DNA from: Noviherbaspirillum sp. Root189
GTDB taxonomy: Bacteria; Pseudomonadota; Gammaproteobacteria; Burkholderiales; Burkholderiaceae_D
Direction: 5' to 3'
Assembly (NCBI RefSeq): GCF_001428545.1
Contig: NZ_LMHZ01000067.1
Location: forward strand, 57,543 to 121,542
Length of the DNA: 64,000 nt
The position numbers and the translations under genes were made by a program. Under the pieces are notes generated by a model. The model was given only the letters and a program-made list of their open reading frames with translations. It was not told the DNA's origin and did not search any database. Positions 17,245 to 26,414 of this stretch are shown here, in pieces. How positions within the stretch are numbered: position 1 is the first letter of the stretch; each line of letters starts with the position of its first letter.

Positions 17245-20200
17245 CACCGGCTGACCTTTTTCTTGCCTTCCTTGTCTGACGTACCGTTGTCCAGCGGGGA
17301 CTTCTTCGGTGATTCCGGATTGACGCAACCGATACAAAAACCAACTTTGGCCCCATCGACAACCACAATTCCGCTGACCGGGGACGGAGGCAAACCACCG
17401 CCGTTCAATTCTGTCGAACGGTATTTTCCGGTGAACAGATCCACACTATAGCTGCGTGCGGTACCCAAGTCGGATGTACAGGAATTGGCACTTGGCGCTG
17501 TCGGCTGATTGGTACCAAAGTAAGCGGTACCGCCCACCGTCACCGGTGCATTGACCGCTTTTTCCCCGGTATTCAAGGTGATGAAATAACCGCTGCCTGT
17601 GCCGTCGTAATCGGTGCTGGTTACATTACGCAACGACGACTCGGTGGCGGTTGTCATACCCGTTGCATCTTTGCCTGTCTTGAGATCCTTGATGGCATAC
17701 AAGCGATTGGTCACCGAGTAGGCCGAGCCGGCACTGGTATTGTACGTAGGATGCTCACGGTCGCCCGAGCCAACCATCACGAGGTCATAGGCGGTCGTCG
17801 AACCATTTACACCTACCGGAACGACGCTTGGCCCGAAGAAGAATTTGCGCGGTATGGTTCCCGATGCGCAGGCGCCCGTGCTGCAGCCAAGTGCGGCCAG
17901 TTTATTCACCGTCCACTTATCCGGCGTGCTGCCGGCGGTTGGCTCAAGATCAACGCGCCAGATGTTGCCACCCATATCGACCGCGTACAGCCGTTCTACG
18001 TAGCCATCGAAATCACGATCCAGCGGCGTAATGTCGGCTGGGATACTGTAATTCATATCAGCGACTGCGCATGACGCCGAACTGCTGGTGCCGCTGCATG
18101 CAGTCGATCCGGCGGATGGGCCTGCTTTCCAGATTACATTGCCGGTCACCGCATCCAGGATAAAGATACCGCGTCCCATAGTGTCCGCGAGTGGCGGTTC
18201 ACTGTCCTGTGTCGTGCTATAGCCGGCGCCAATGATCAGCACCGGGTTGGACCAGCCTTTGACAACGGCCAGACGCGGACGGGCCCAGGTTTGTCCAAGT
18301 TCCGCCATGTCGGTGTCGGTGAATGATTTTTTCCACATCACTCTAGGCGCTGTCGGCGTGGTTACGTCCAGCGCATACATGAAACGTCCGCCGCGGCGCA
18401 TGGTCAGGTAAATATATGACTTGTCGATGGTGCCGTCTGCCTTCAGCTTCTGATACACCCCAGGCGAGCCGTCGACGAAATAGTCTTTTGGTTGCGGGTT
18501 CAAGCTGGAACTGGTCTTAGGGAATTTCACCAGCGGCGTATTTTCACGTTGACGCTTCAGTTTTGGATAGAACTCCGGCAGCACCAGCCCCCACAATTCG
18601 CCACCCGGCGGTACGGAACCAATCGAAGTTGTCTGGTTGCCATTCACTGCACGAAATACGCCGTCGTTTGTCCCATAAAAAACCACAATGGATTCCGGAC
18701 TGCCGCCGTAACTCAGTACGACCGGACGAGAGTGGAGTGCATCGCCGTGAATCGAGGGACGGACGGTGACGGTATCGCCAGGTCCTTTCTCGGCGCCGGT
18801 ATTGTCTTCCCCACGTACCCAATTGATCAGGGTGTCGCGCTCGGTAGAACTTGAAACACCCAGCGCAGCCGTCGTAATGGCAGAGTTGGACTTGGCAAAG
18901 ATGTTTGCACTGTTTGTCAGCTCATTTGAGCAACCGGAACCGCTTGGGCAATAGGTGTACAGCTTTCGCGGATTATCACTGGATTGTGCCGTCGCACTAA
19001 AGTTGCTTGTCAGGTTGGCCAGGCGCAACTGCTGCGCAGCGCCACCTTTTTCAACCACTTCGCCATCTGGTGAGTCGTAGGCCAGACCCACACCCTGCGG
19101 ATTGTTTTTCCAGAAGCCGCCGATGCTATCCGGTGCGGTCGCGATGTTCTTGGTCGTCCAGAAACTGATCGCATTTGGCGACAGGAAGCCGGTACTGCCA
19201 GAGCTGATTGCATCAGCGCCGGTGCTATCGGCAAGCTGAACCATGTTCAGGTTGGTATTGAACTTGAACTTGTACTGCTTCAGGTTACCCATCCAACGCG
19301 GAGAGCCGGTGGCATCCGGGCGGAACATCCCCATATAGATCTGATTCAGATAGCTGCCTTGCGTATTCACGCTCACCGGCAAGCTGGAAGAAGAAAACAC
19401 GCTGTTGACCGCCTGCACTTCATTAAAAATCTTTAGCAGCGCATCCTTGATTTGCGAATAATTCGAGGTCGGAAAATATTTGCCGCCGCCGAAGTCGGCC
19501 ATGCTCTTCATCAGCGCCGGATAATCCGGTTTGCAGCTGTTGCCGATCAAGCCAACGGTGTAGGTTGTGATATTGGTTTTGCCGCCATTCACACCGCTGG
19601 TATCGGTCTGCGCCATATAACGCGCCCATTCATCGGCATACAAGCCGGAAGAATCGGTATGGTTTCCCATTGTGTAACTGCCGCAGCTGAAGACATCAGC
19701 CGAAGGCGTCGGTAGTGTACAAGTGCTTGTTCCTGTCTTGAAAGGCAAGCGACCGAACGTGCCGTAGCAACCGGATGGAATCGTGATCGCAAGCTTTTGT
19801 GCCACAGTGACGCCGGGCGCGGTATTCAGTGCTGAACTCGGGCTCGCATTGCCGCCCTCGCCGGGCGTGCCCGAGTTGGTGAATGCATTGCCTACAAAGA
19901 TGACGAAGTTATTCTGGCAACCGCTATTTGTCGGTTGGATACCAGCATAGTTGCGTCCGGAAAGGCCGGTTCTTCCAGCGAAATAGGCCCACGCTTCCTG
20001 CATGGTGGCACCGGTTTGTTCACTGCTCGCCTTGATATTGTTGATGCCATTACCTGAGGTCTCCCAGGAACGTATCCAGGTAAGGAGCGCCAGCTTGTTC
20101 GCAGCGGTCATCGGCACGATTGGCCTGACCAAACAGCCACCATTTCCCCCGCTGGCGCATCCGTATCCTGTCAGGCCGTTTGCGTTATAGAACATCATCC

Positions 20201-20504
20201 CCAAGTTGATTTTTGCTTCACCATCTGAGGCAACATCAAGACCCTTGATGACATTGTAAAAGGCGCATTGCTCAATGCCGCCCGCGGTGCCATTCAACGA
20301 GGGCGCAGTGCCGTCATCGTCATAGGTGCAATTTCCGGCCGACGCGGAAAAGTTCGCCGCATTATCAAGCACCAGCAAGACATTTGGCCGGTCGCCGCTG
20401 TCGGAAATCTTGTCATAGATGTCAATGTCTTCCGCGTAGAGCAAGGCGGGTGCCGCCATTGCGGCGACAAGCAAATAATGAACCAGAATTTTTGCTGATT
20501 TCAT
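17211..20504 (-). CDS. pilY1: PilY1-type type IV pilus tip/biogenesis protein
   Basis: 1097 residues from MKSAKILV, with GGAGG at good spacing; a longer frame to 20558 lacks this. Signal peptide, then an N-terminal von Willebrand A-like region beginning PNVLLVLDNAANFSA; the usual MIDAS DxSxS reads DNAAN, so metal binding there may be lost. The C-terminal half is the PilY1 beta-propeller, with the calcium-loop-like DRDFDGYVERLYAVDMGGN. PilY1 is thought to sit at the pilus tip, bind surfaces or receptors and control retraction. The C-terminus is altered: the last codons and stop come from the repeat at 17104-17244. Last gene of the pilE-pilY1 operon. Confidence 0.93.
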   Translation of the reverse strand: MKSAKILVHYLLVAAMAAPALLYAEDIDIYDKISDSGDRPNVLLVLDNAANFSASAGNCTYDDDGTAPSLNGTAGGIEQCAFYNVIKGLDVASDGEAKINLGMMFYNANGLTGYGCASGGNGGCLVRPIVPMTAANKLALLTWIRSWETSGNGINNIKASSEQTGATMQEAWAYFAGRTGLSGRNYAGIQPTNSGCQNNFVIFVGNAFTNSGTPGEGGNASPSSALNTAPGVTVAQKLAITIPSGCYGTFGRLPFKTGTSTCTLPTPSADVFSCGSYTMGNHTDSSGLYADEWARYMAQTDTSGVNGGKTNITTYTVGLIGNSCKPDYPALMKSMADFGGGKYFPTSNYSQIKDALLKIFNEVQAVNSVFSSSSLPVSVNTQGSYLNQIYMGMFRPDATGSPRWMGNLKQYKFKFNTNLNMVQLADSTGADAISSGSTGFLSPNAISFWTTKNIATAPDSIGGFWKNNPQGVGLAYDSPDGEVVEKGGAAQQLRLANLTSNFSATAQSSDNPRKLYTYCPSGSGCSNELTNSANIFAKSNSAITTAALGVSSSTERDTLINWVRGEDNTGAEKGPGDTVTVRPSIHGDALHSRPVVLSYGGSPESIVVFYGTNDGVFRAVNGNQTTSIGSVPPGGELWGLVLPEFYPKLKRQRENTPLVKFPKTSSSLNPQPKDYFVDGSPGVYQKLKADGTIDKSYIYLTMRRGGRFMYALDVTTPTAPRVMWKKSFTDTDMAELGQTWARPRLAVVKGWSNPVLIIGAGYSTTQDSEPPLADTMGRGIFILDAVTGNVIWKAGPSAGSTACSGTSSSASCAVADMNYSIPADITPLDRDFDGYVERLYAVDMGGNIWRVDLEPTAGSTPDKWTVNKLAALGCSTGACASGTIPRKFFFGPSVVPVGVNGSTTAYDLVMVGSGDREHPTYNTSAGSAYSVTNRLYAIKDLKTGKDATGMTTATESSLRNVTSTDYDGTGSGYFITLNTGEKAVNAPVTVGGTAYFGTNQPTAPSANSCTSDLGTARSYSVDLFTGKYRSTELNGGGLPPSPVSGIVVVDGAKVGFCIGCVNPESPKKSPLDNGTSDKEGKKKVSRCNVTNEIDGFF

Positions 20505-20579
20505 GGTGGTGCCTCCAGACGGGCGGTGCGATTGTTTCGACATGAGGGGATATGGCATTGCCAGGACTAAGATGGTGAA

Positions 20580-21101
20580 TTAGCAGGACGTAGGTTTATA
20601 GAACCGCTGGCTCAAACCTTGTCCCTGCGTGACACGCACCCCTGTGTCCGCATCATCGATGTTGGCCTTGATGCTCCATAGCTGCTGATTGCACTTCGAC
20701 GGTGGCGGAATGGGTTTTCCATCCTTGTCAAAGATCGGCTGACCGGGATCATCGTTGAAGCAGATGCGGTCATCCTCGTTGCTCGTGTTCAGGGAAGGAT
20801 CATCGTTACGGATAGGCGTCGTGTTGTCGCAGACCGGGGACTCGACAACCACAGGGTAGGTCACCGCGCCCATCGTTACCGGAACAGTCTGTTGCTCGGT
20901 GACGTTTGCAAAATCGCCGCTGACTACTTCTTCGATCGCCTGCTGCGCGGCAGCTGTCGCCTCGGTCTTGACTTGCATGTTCCCTGCAATGCGGGTATTG
21001 GACGTCCCGGTGCGGATCGATGACACGACCAGCAGTGTCAGGACCACCAGCATCACGAGGCTGACAATCAGCGTGACGCCTTCTTGTTTACGCATCCTCA
21101 T
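20580..21101 (-). CDS. pilX: PilX-type minor pilin assembly protein
   Basis: 173 residues. A short basic leader (MRMRKQEGVTLIVSLVMLVV) leads into the hydrophobic helix typical of PilX, without the strict Phe/Glu5 pilin signature. SNTRIAGNMQ and AQQAIEE are the familiar PilX residues after the helix. Four cysteines in the C-terminal half could form disulphides. The start overlaps the pilW stop (ATGA). PilX is a minor pilin that helps to prime pilus assembly. Confidence 0.9.
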   Translation of the reverse strand: MRMRKQEGVTLIVSLVMLVVLTLLVVSSIRTGTSNTRIAGNMQVKTEATAAAQQAIEEVVSGDFANVTEQQTVPVTMGAVTYPVVVESPVCDNTTPIRNDDPSLNTSNEDDRICFNDDPGQPIFDKDGKPIPPPSKCNQQLWSIKANIDDADTGVRVTQGQGLSQRFYKPTSC

Positions 21102-22240
21102 TGCGCTCTCCTTCCGCTGGGGTTCACTGCGCGGATTGTTTCGCTGAAAACATGGCGTTTATAGCGATCGTCAAAGGGGCCAACGTTTCCTTCCAGTCCA
21201 AGGCTGTAGGTCTTGTCGTCCGTATATCCTCCGCTCGCGTCGGGATTGCGGGACAGGATATGCGCACGTACGGTCATGACGTTCCACCAGTCCGTTGCGA
21301 CCAGCTCGGTGCTGCCATCCTGGGCATAAGTCCCGGTCGTGTAGTAGTCCGGTGCGCCGTCGTTGTCTTTGTCGATGCCGTAGTCGAACTGCACGTTCTG
21401 TATGCCTTCAACCAGGGGCGTGTTGATAAACGCCGTACTGCCTGCGCTGACGCCTAGCGCAAGCCGCTTGAGCGTTGGGATCGGGTTGCCGTTGTCATCG
21501 CTCGCGCCGGAACAGGTGGTTCCGGTCGCCGGCTTGTTGCACGGGCTGACATAGTAGATATGGACGAAGAATCTGTGCAAATCGGCAACGGCCCCATCCA
21601 TTTTTTTGAGGGTGAACACGCGTGGTTCTGATGTATCTGGTCCGATTCCCACCTGCCGTTTAAAGACTTTTGATGTATCGAGTCCGGCCTGGATGTAAGC
21701 CTGCCCCGCCTCGGCGCCAGCTCCGGAAGGATCGAGCGTAGTGACGTTGGTGTCTGCTCGCCGTATCACGAGAATATCGGTGCCGGACAGATGGTTCGCA
21801 TCCGCCAGGCAGGCGGCCAGCGCAGTGGGAACGGTGGTCGGCGAATCGTATCCCTGGATGGCAACCGGCAATGCCGCATCAAGCTCTGCGACCGATGCCG
21901 CGCAGGGATCCGGAAGTGTCGCGGAAGCGCCCGCAACAGGAAAATCGAGCGCTATGTTGAAGTACGCGCCGTAGTAGCCCGCCAGTTCAATGTCATCCCG
22001 CAAAACCTGAATTGCATAGCGGCCGTTTTCAATCTGGCGGCTGGTGTTATTGAGTTCGCGACTGGTGCTGCTTTGCTGGCTGATGAGCGTCGTGACGCCG
22101 GCGACCAGAACCAGGCCCAGGGTAATCGCAATCATCAGTTCGACCAGCGACAAGCCGCGTTCACGTTTGAACGGGGGGAATGGGCGTGTCGACCTTGGCT
22201 TCATCCGATACCGCGCGCTTGTTTTCATGATGGATGTCAT
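21098..22240 (-). CDS. pilW: PilW-type minor pilin assembly protein
   Basis: 380 residues. A long basic leader ends in RERG|LSLVELMIAITLGLVLVAGV, a class III type IV prepilin cleavage site with Glu5 intact, so PilD should process it. This is followed by QIENGRYAIQVLRDDIELAGYYG, diagnostic for PilW. It has 4-nt overlaps with pilV before and pilX after, so the operon is translationally coupled. PilW belongs to the minor-pilin priming complex. Confidence 0.93.
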   Translation of the reverse strand: MTSIMKTSARYRMKPRSTRPFPPFKRERGLSLVELMIAITLGLVLVAGVTTLISQQSSTSRELNNTSRQIENGRYAIQVLRDDIELAGYYGAYFNIALDFPVAGASATLPDPCAASVAELDAALPVAIQGYDSPTTVPTALAACLADANHLSGTDILVIRRADTNVTTLDPSGAGAEAGQAYIQAGLDTSKVFKRQVGIGPDTSEPRVFTLKKMDGAVADLHRFFVHIYYVSPCNKPATGTTCSGASDDNGNPIPTLKRLALGVSAGSTAFINTPLVEGIQNVQFDYGIDKDNDGAPDYYTTGTYAQDGSTELVATDWWNVMTVRAHILSRNPDASGGYTDDKTYSLGLEGNVGPFDDRYKRHVFSETIRAVNPSGRRAQ

Positions 22241-22836
22241 CCGAGCTCACCAATTTTCAATGTGATGCCAACGACACGACGTTGCTTCTCATCGCCATAC
22301 AGATCTTTGCCGCAGGTCCATCCGTCCGGCGGTGCCGCGGTCTTGGATAACCCCTGCCAGGCGACGGTCACAAGATAGATACTTGTCGTCGAATCAAAAC
22401 TGATGCAGCCGCGCGCACCGATCATCGCGCCCACATCGTTATTGTCTGCATTCTTTTCCGATTCGCCGTTCAGCAGGCTATGCCACTCCTTCAAGTCTTG
22501 AATGGCGCGTGCATTCTGGTCGGCGGTTCCCGTTGTACAGGTAGGCTCGGTCAACGTCCCTCCGCCCCCGACCGCCGGTGTGCCGGATGTACTGTCGGTG
22601 AATACGTAGCATGACGCCACCTTGCGATTGGCGTTGATTCTGGACGCCATGTCCTGCAACAGGACCAAGGCTTGCGCACGTTGATACGATTCGAGTTCGG
22701 AGCGTTGGCTTTGAATCATTGTGCCTGCCAGGCCAAGCAGGCCAAGCAGCAGGATAACCAGTGCAACCAGCACTTCAATCATGCTGACGCCACGTTGTTT
22801 GGCTATGTTGGCTATTCGAGTTTGGTGGGGCTTCAT
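22237..22836 (-). CDS. pilV: PilV-type minor pilin assembly protein
   Basis: 199 residues from MKPHQTRIAN. Prepilin signature KQRG|VSMIEVLVALVILLLGLLGL with Glu5, then SYQRAQALVLLQDMASRINANR, the PilV hallmark. The start overlaps the fimT stop and the stop overlaps the pilW start, each by 4 nt. Confidence 0.92.
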   Translation of the reverse strand: MKPHQTRIANIAKQRGVSMIEVLVALVILLLGLLGLAGTMIQSQRSELESYQRAQALVLLQDMASRINANRKVASCYVFTDSTSGTPAVGGGGTLTEPTCTTGTADQNARAIQDLKEWHSLLNGESEKNADNNDVGAMIGARGCISFDSTTSIYLVTVAWQGLSKTAAPPDGWTCGKDLYGDEKQRRVVGITLKIGELG

Positions 22837-23324
22837 GAGCACGTCCCGGTACGTGTTGAGGGCAGGCCACTGAGGTCCACTGTGACGCAACGTATTGCGT
22901 TACTCCCTGTGATTTCGAATTGCGGTGTGCTGCCATCAACGCGTCCATCGGAACGATACGTAAATTCCGCGCTTGGCCCGGCGACCGTCAGTCCGGAAAG
23001 GGCAGCTTGCTTGCTCAGGACCGTAGTGGTCCCGCTGACCGTGACAGTGACCGTCCATCCATTTTTCCAGCCGTCCGTCGCGGGAGTCAGCACCACTTCA
23101 CGATTCCGTTTGATCGCTTCGCTGCGCGCAAGCGTCAACGCGGAATAGAGGTCAAAAGAGGCGCTGCGGACTGCCATGCCCTTGATGAATTCGGAAAACG
23201 AGGGAACGGCAATGCCCAGCAAAACGCCGGTAATGGCGACGGTCACCAGCAATTCGGGAAGGGTAAACCCCGATTGGGTTTGTGCCTTGGGTGAATGCCG
23301 GGAAAAAGTTCGCGCATTCATCAT
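22833..23324 (-). CDS. fimT: GspH/FimT-type minor pilin
   Basis: 163 residues from MMNARTFSRH. Prepilin site QSG|FTLPELLVTVAITGVLLGIAVP: the usual E5 is kept and position 4 is Pro. Then SFDLYSALTLARSEAIKRN, the GspH/FimT core pattern. The start is 2 bases after the pilE stop and the stop overlaps pilV. It is a minor pilin of the priming complex. Confidence 0.92.
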   Translation of the reverse strand: MMNARTFSRHSPKAQTQSGFTLPELLVTVAITGVLLGIAVPSFSEFIKGMAVRSASFDLYSALTLARSEAIKRNREVVLTPATDGWKNGWTVTVTVSGTTTVLSKQAALSGLTVAGPSAEFTYRSDGRVDGSTPQFEITGSNAIRCVTVDLSGLPSTRTGTCS

Positions 23325-23326
23325 GA

Positions 23327-23743
23327 TTACCAGCAGCCGGCAACAGTGCCTGTCCCGGTAATACCTTTTGTGCCGTCCTGCGTAAGCGTCAGGTTCGCGC
23401 ACTTGGTATCACTGCTTGCCTGGGCACCGGTGGCAGTGGCAGTGATTGTAAAGGTGGTAGCAGTTACATTCCCAAGTGTAATCGTGTAGTTGCGCGAGAC
23501 ATCGCCTGGCACCGCGACCACATCATCGACAACGCTTGAGTACTCCCGTTTGTCGAGACGGTACTGCTCCTGCTTATTTGCGAGTTGCAGCATGACATTC
23601 TCCGCCGAAGTCCTGTTGGTTTTTACGACGTGGTCCCGGTATGACGGGTAAGCGATTGCCGAAAGGATGCCGACAATGGCCACGGTGACCATCAGTTCGA
23701 TAAGTGAGAAACCATTACTGCCGGGGTGACTTTTAGTGTTCAC
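23327..23743 (-). CDS. pilE: PilE-type type IV (minor) pilin
   Basis: 138 residues. Prepilin signature NG|FSLIELMVTVAIVGILSAIAYPSYRDHV with Glu5, then a short globular domain ending with a Cys pair (TKCANLTL and GCW), the usual D-region disulphide. It matches the PilE minor pilin rather than a major PilA by its size and place in the operon. Here it is the first gene; in Pseudomonas-type clusters pilE comes last, after pilY1. Promoter in the gap upstream. Confidence 0.9.
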   Translation of the reverse strand: MNTKSHPGSNGFSLIELMVTVAIVGILSAIAYPSYRDHVVKTNRTSAENVMLQLANKQEQYRLDKREYSSVVDDVVAVPGDVSRNYTITLGNVTATTFTITATATGAQASSDTKCANLTLTQDGTKGITGTGTVAGCW

Positions 23744-24202
23744 TTTGCTGTGCCTGGAAGTTTCCTTGGTGCAATAAATATACCTTTATTGTTGTCGCAA
23801 GGGAATTTATTCCGATAAGCGGCATTTTTTGGTGAGTCAGCGGTAAAAACTGTGGCGGGCTGTGGCAGTGCGGTTGTCTATGGTGTCAAGCCGGCGACCT
23901 TGAAGGCGGCCTTCGGTGTGGATCTGGATATATGCATGGCAGGCAAGCACATTACGTACGCATAAAGAAATTTATTGCGAAAACATAACAGGTCGCCAAG
24001 GGAATACCCTTAATGTAGGTTTGCAAATCTTCAACACTCGTTAAGATCGATGCGGGGCAGAGCAGGGGCATGATCGCGGGTCAATTTCGGCAATGAACAT
24101 GGCCCAAAACAAAGGCCGCACGTGCCTTGATGTGGGCGTTCGCTTAAAGCAGCACCGCTTGTCTGAAGACAGAATCTTTACTTGCAGTTACGCAGGAAAA
24201 TA
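23744..24202. other. Intergenic region upstream of the pil operon and the PLD gene
   Basis: A 459-base gap between divergent genes. It must hold both promoters. No gene, hairpin with T-run, or clear sigma-54 (-24/-12) element was recognised. Confidence 0.45.
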
Positions 24203-25486
24203 ATGAATCCTTCGTTTTGGCATGACAGTTTCTTCTATGCGGCCGCGGCCTTCTTCGCGATTGCGTTGCTTTTACTTGTCGTGATCTGGTCGGTCCGTCG
24301 CCATCGCTCTCCCACATTACATGTCAGCTCTGACCTGGCAATCGACCAGCTAGTCCCGTCGCTTGCCGGACTGACGCTTGGCACGGCGGTAGCCGGTAAT
24401 TCTGTCGAAGTTTTCGAAAACGGCGCCTTCTTTGAAGTTCTGCTACAGAGAATTCAATCGGCACGGCATGGCGTGCATTTTGAAACCTTCCTTTGGAAGG
24501 AGGGCGTACTTGGACAGCGCGTGGCTGATGCGCTTTCGGAGCGGGCACGCGCCGGTAAGCATGTGCGCGTGCTGCTCGACGCGACCGGATGTAAAAAGCT
24601 GGGAAAGGGGGCTCGTCGCCAAATGGAAGAGGCTGGATGCAAGCTGATTTTCTTTCACGACAAAAGGCTGCGTAACATCGGATTGCTCAACGACCGTGAT
24701 CATCGCAAGCTCGTCGTCATTGATGGTCGTGAAGCCTTTGTCGGCGGGCACTGCATCGTAGATAGCTGGTTGGGCGATGCGCAAGACAACGCGCATTTTG
24801 GAGATATCAGTGTCCGGTTGCGGGGACCCATCGTCAACAGCATCCAGGCCGTGTTTAGCGAGAACTGGGTCGGCCAGACGGGGGAGCTATTCGTTGGCGA
24901 CGAAGTGTTCCCGCACCTGGAGCCTGCTGGCGATGTATTGATCCATGCGGCGTTTGTAAAACCAGAGTGTTCTGCGCCGGCCGTCAAGATTCTTCATCAC
25001 ACAGCAATCTGCCTTGCCCGAAAACGCATATGGATCCAGAACCCGTATTTCATTCCCGAACCTGAGGCGATCGACGCGTTTGGAGACGCTGTGGCACGCG
25101 GGGTCGATGTTCGCGTATTGATGCCGTCCGCGCATGCCTCCGACAACCCCATGGTTCAGCACGCCGGTCACCGTAATTTTGAAAAGTTGCTGAAATGTGG
25201 AGTGCGCTTGTTTGAGTATCCCAATACCTTGCTGCATCAGAAAATCATGACGATCGATGGCGTCTGGTCCGCGGTCGGATCAAGCAACTTCGATGACCGG
25301 TCTTTCGATACCAATGATGAAATTACCTTGGGGATCCTGGACGCGGCTACTGCGAGCAGGCTCGATGCCGTCTTTGAAAAATATGTCCCTCTGTCGAAAG
25401 AGATTGAACTGGAGAGATGGAGTAAGCGCGGGACCTGGCATAAATTGAAAGACAATGCGGTCTATCTGCTTAATGAAGTTCTTTGA
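24203..25486 (+). CDS. Phospholipase D family protein, cardiolipin synthase-like
   Basis: 427 residues from MNPSFWHDSF with AGGAAA upstream. One N-terminal membrane segment (about 11-29), then two HKD half-sites: HRKLVVID (first) and HQKIMTID (second), each followed by the GG or GSSNFDDRS sequence typical of the family. Expected reaction: phosphatidyl transfer to make cardiolipin at the inner membrane. It resembles bacterial Cls/ClsB enzymes but has a single membrane anchor. Monocistronic. Confidence 0.87.
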   Translation: MNPSFWHDSFFYAAAAFFAIALLLLVVIWSVRRHRSPTLHVSSDLAIDQLVPSLAGLTLGTAVAGNSVEVFENGAFFEVLLQRIQSARHGVHFETFLWKEGVLGQRVADALSERARAGKHVRVLLDATGCKKLGKGARRQMEEAGCKLIFFHDKRLRNIGLLNDRDHRKLVVIDGREAFVGGHCIVDSWLGDAQDNAHFGDISVRLRGPIVNSIQAVFSENWVGQTGELFVGDEVFPHLEPAGDVLIHAAFVKPECSAPAVKILHHTAICLARKRIWIQNPYFIPEPEAIDAFGDAVARGVDVRVLMPSAHASDNPMVQHAGHRNFEKLLKCGVRLFEYPNTLLHQKIMTIDGVWSAVGSSNFDDRSFDTNDEITLGILDAATASRLDAVFEKYVPLSKEIELERWSKRGTWHKLKDNAVYLLNEVL

Positions 25487-25510
25487 CCCGGTCGAATCCA
25501 CGTGCGAATT

Positions 25511-25562
25511 CCAGCCCGGTGCGCCAGCCCGGTGCGCCAGCCCGGTGCGCCAGCCCGGTGCG
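25511..25562. repeat. 13-bp tandem repeat, four perfect units
   Basis: Four perfect copies of CCAGCCCGGTGCG lie between the convergent PLD and SRPBCC genes, 8 bases from the stop codon of the latter. GC-rich and outside both coding regions. Copy number is likely to vary between strains. Confidence 0.9.
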
Positions 25563-25569
25563 TTGGCGT

Positions 25570-26160
25570 CTATTTGCCGGACGTGTGCGCAGCTGTTTCC
25601 ATTCGACGGTAGATTTCCTGGCGAAGCTGTGCAAACTGTTCCCGTGTGCGAGCCGCAACGGTGTTCATTCCCAATCCAAATGGCAGCTGTATGTTCGGAA
25701 CAGACTCGCTTCGGTATTCGATGATGGTTGCGTTACCACGTTCGATAAGTCGTGTGTGCGCAAATCCGCTGGTAATTGTTCCTCCCACTGCTTCTGAGCG
25801 AATCTCCTGGTACGGTTGCAGTGTGACATCGCGAACCGACTCAAATGGAAAACGCAGTAGCCCAAAGTTGACGACCCCGGTCTGTTCAACACGGATTCGG
25901 TCTGGTGACTGTTGAATCGCCCTGCTCGAATTGATTCCGGGGAAGAACGACGCCATATGGTTATAGTCGGTGAGTACTTGCCAGACTTGTCTGGGACTGG
26001 CATTCACGGGCATGCTTACGTCGATCAACACCGCGTTGCCTTCATGGCGAACGTCGACGTGCACGTCGCTTTGCACAGCAGCTGGAACGTCTTGCGCGTA
26101 GGCCGCATGACAGATGGCTGCGACGAATATGAAACGGCTGAACCGTATCGGGACATTCAT
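25570..26160 (-). CDS. Secreted SRPBCC (START-like) family protein
   Basis: 196 residues. Sec signal peptide ending AYAQ, then an SRPBCC/polyketide-cyclase pattern: VLIDVSMPVNASPRQVWQVL, TDYNHMASFFPGI, and the final helix MNTVAARTREQFAQLRQEIYRR. These small alpha/beta cups bind hydrophobic ligands. Export to the periplasm is unusual for the superfamily but is known for this subgroup. Ligand unknown. Confidence 0.8.
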   Translation of the reverse strand: MNVPIRFSRFIFVAAICHAAYAQDVPAAVQSDVHVDVRHEGNAVLIDVSMPVNASPRQVWQVLTDYNHMASFFPGINSSRAIQQSPDRIRVEQTGVVNFGLLRFPFESVRDVTLQPYQEIRSEAVGGTITSGFAHTRLIERGNATIIEYRSESVPNIQLPFGLGMNTVAARTREQFAQLRQEIYRRMETAAHTSGK

Positions 26161-26295
26161 GATGATGGCCTGGTGTACAGCATGAGGTTTTGACCATCCG
26201 CATGTCGCAGAGTTGCCCGAGCGCTGCGCAGGAAAAATCTTGCGGGTCGGCCAATGTACCCGGTCAGGCCATCAAGGTGCAAAATCGACACCCCC

Positions 26296-26309
26296 TTGAT
26301 CTATCTCAA
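26296..26309. promoter_or_regulatory. FNR/Dnr-like box upstream of the DUF4331 gene
   Basis: TTGAT-CTAT-CTCAA differs from the consensus TTGAT-N4-ATCAA in one base. It lies about 105 bases before the DUF4331 start codon. It resembles the boxes upstream of nirK, nnrS and hemN, so oxygen- or NO-dependent control is possible. Confidence 0.45.
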
Positions 26310-26414
26310 GCGCATGCGGCCATCTGAATCCGTTTGACCATCCGGACAGTATGTACCGGTGCAGCTCGGCGGTTTTCGCTTCCTTATTTGTCCGTCCTTT
26401 AACAGGAGATATTC

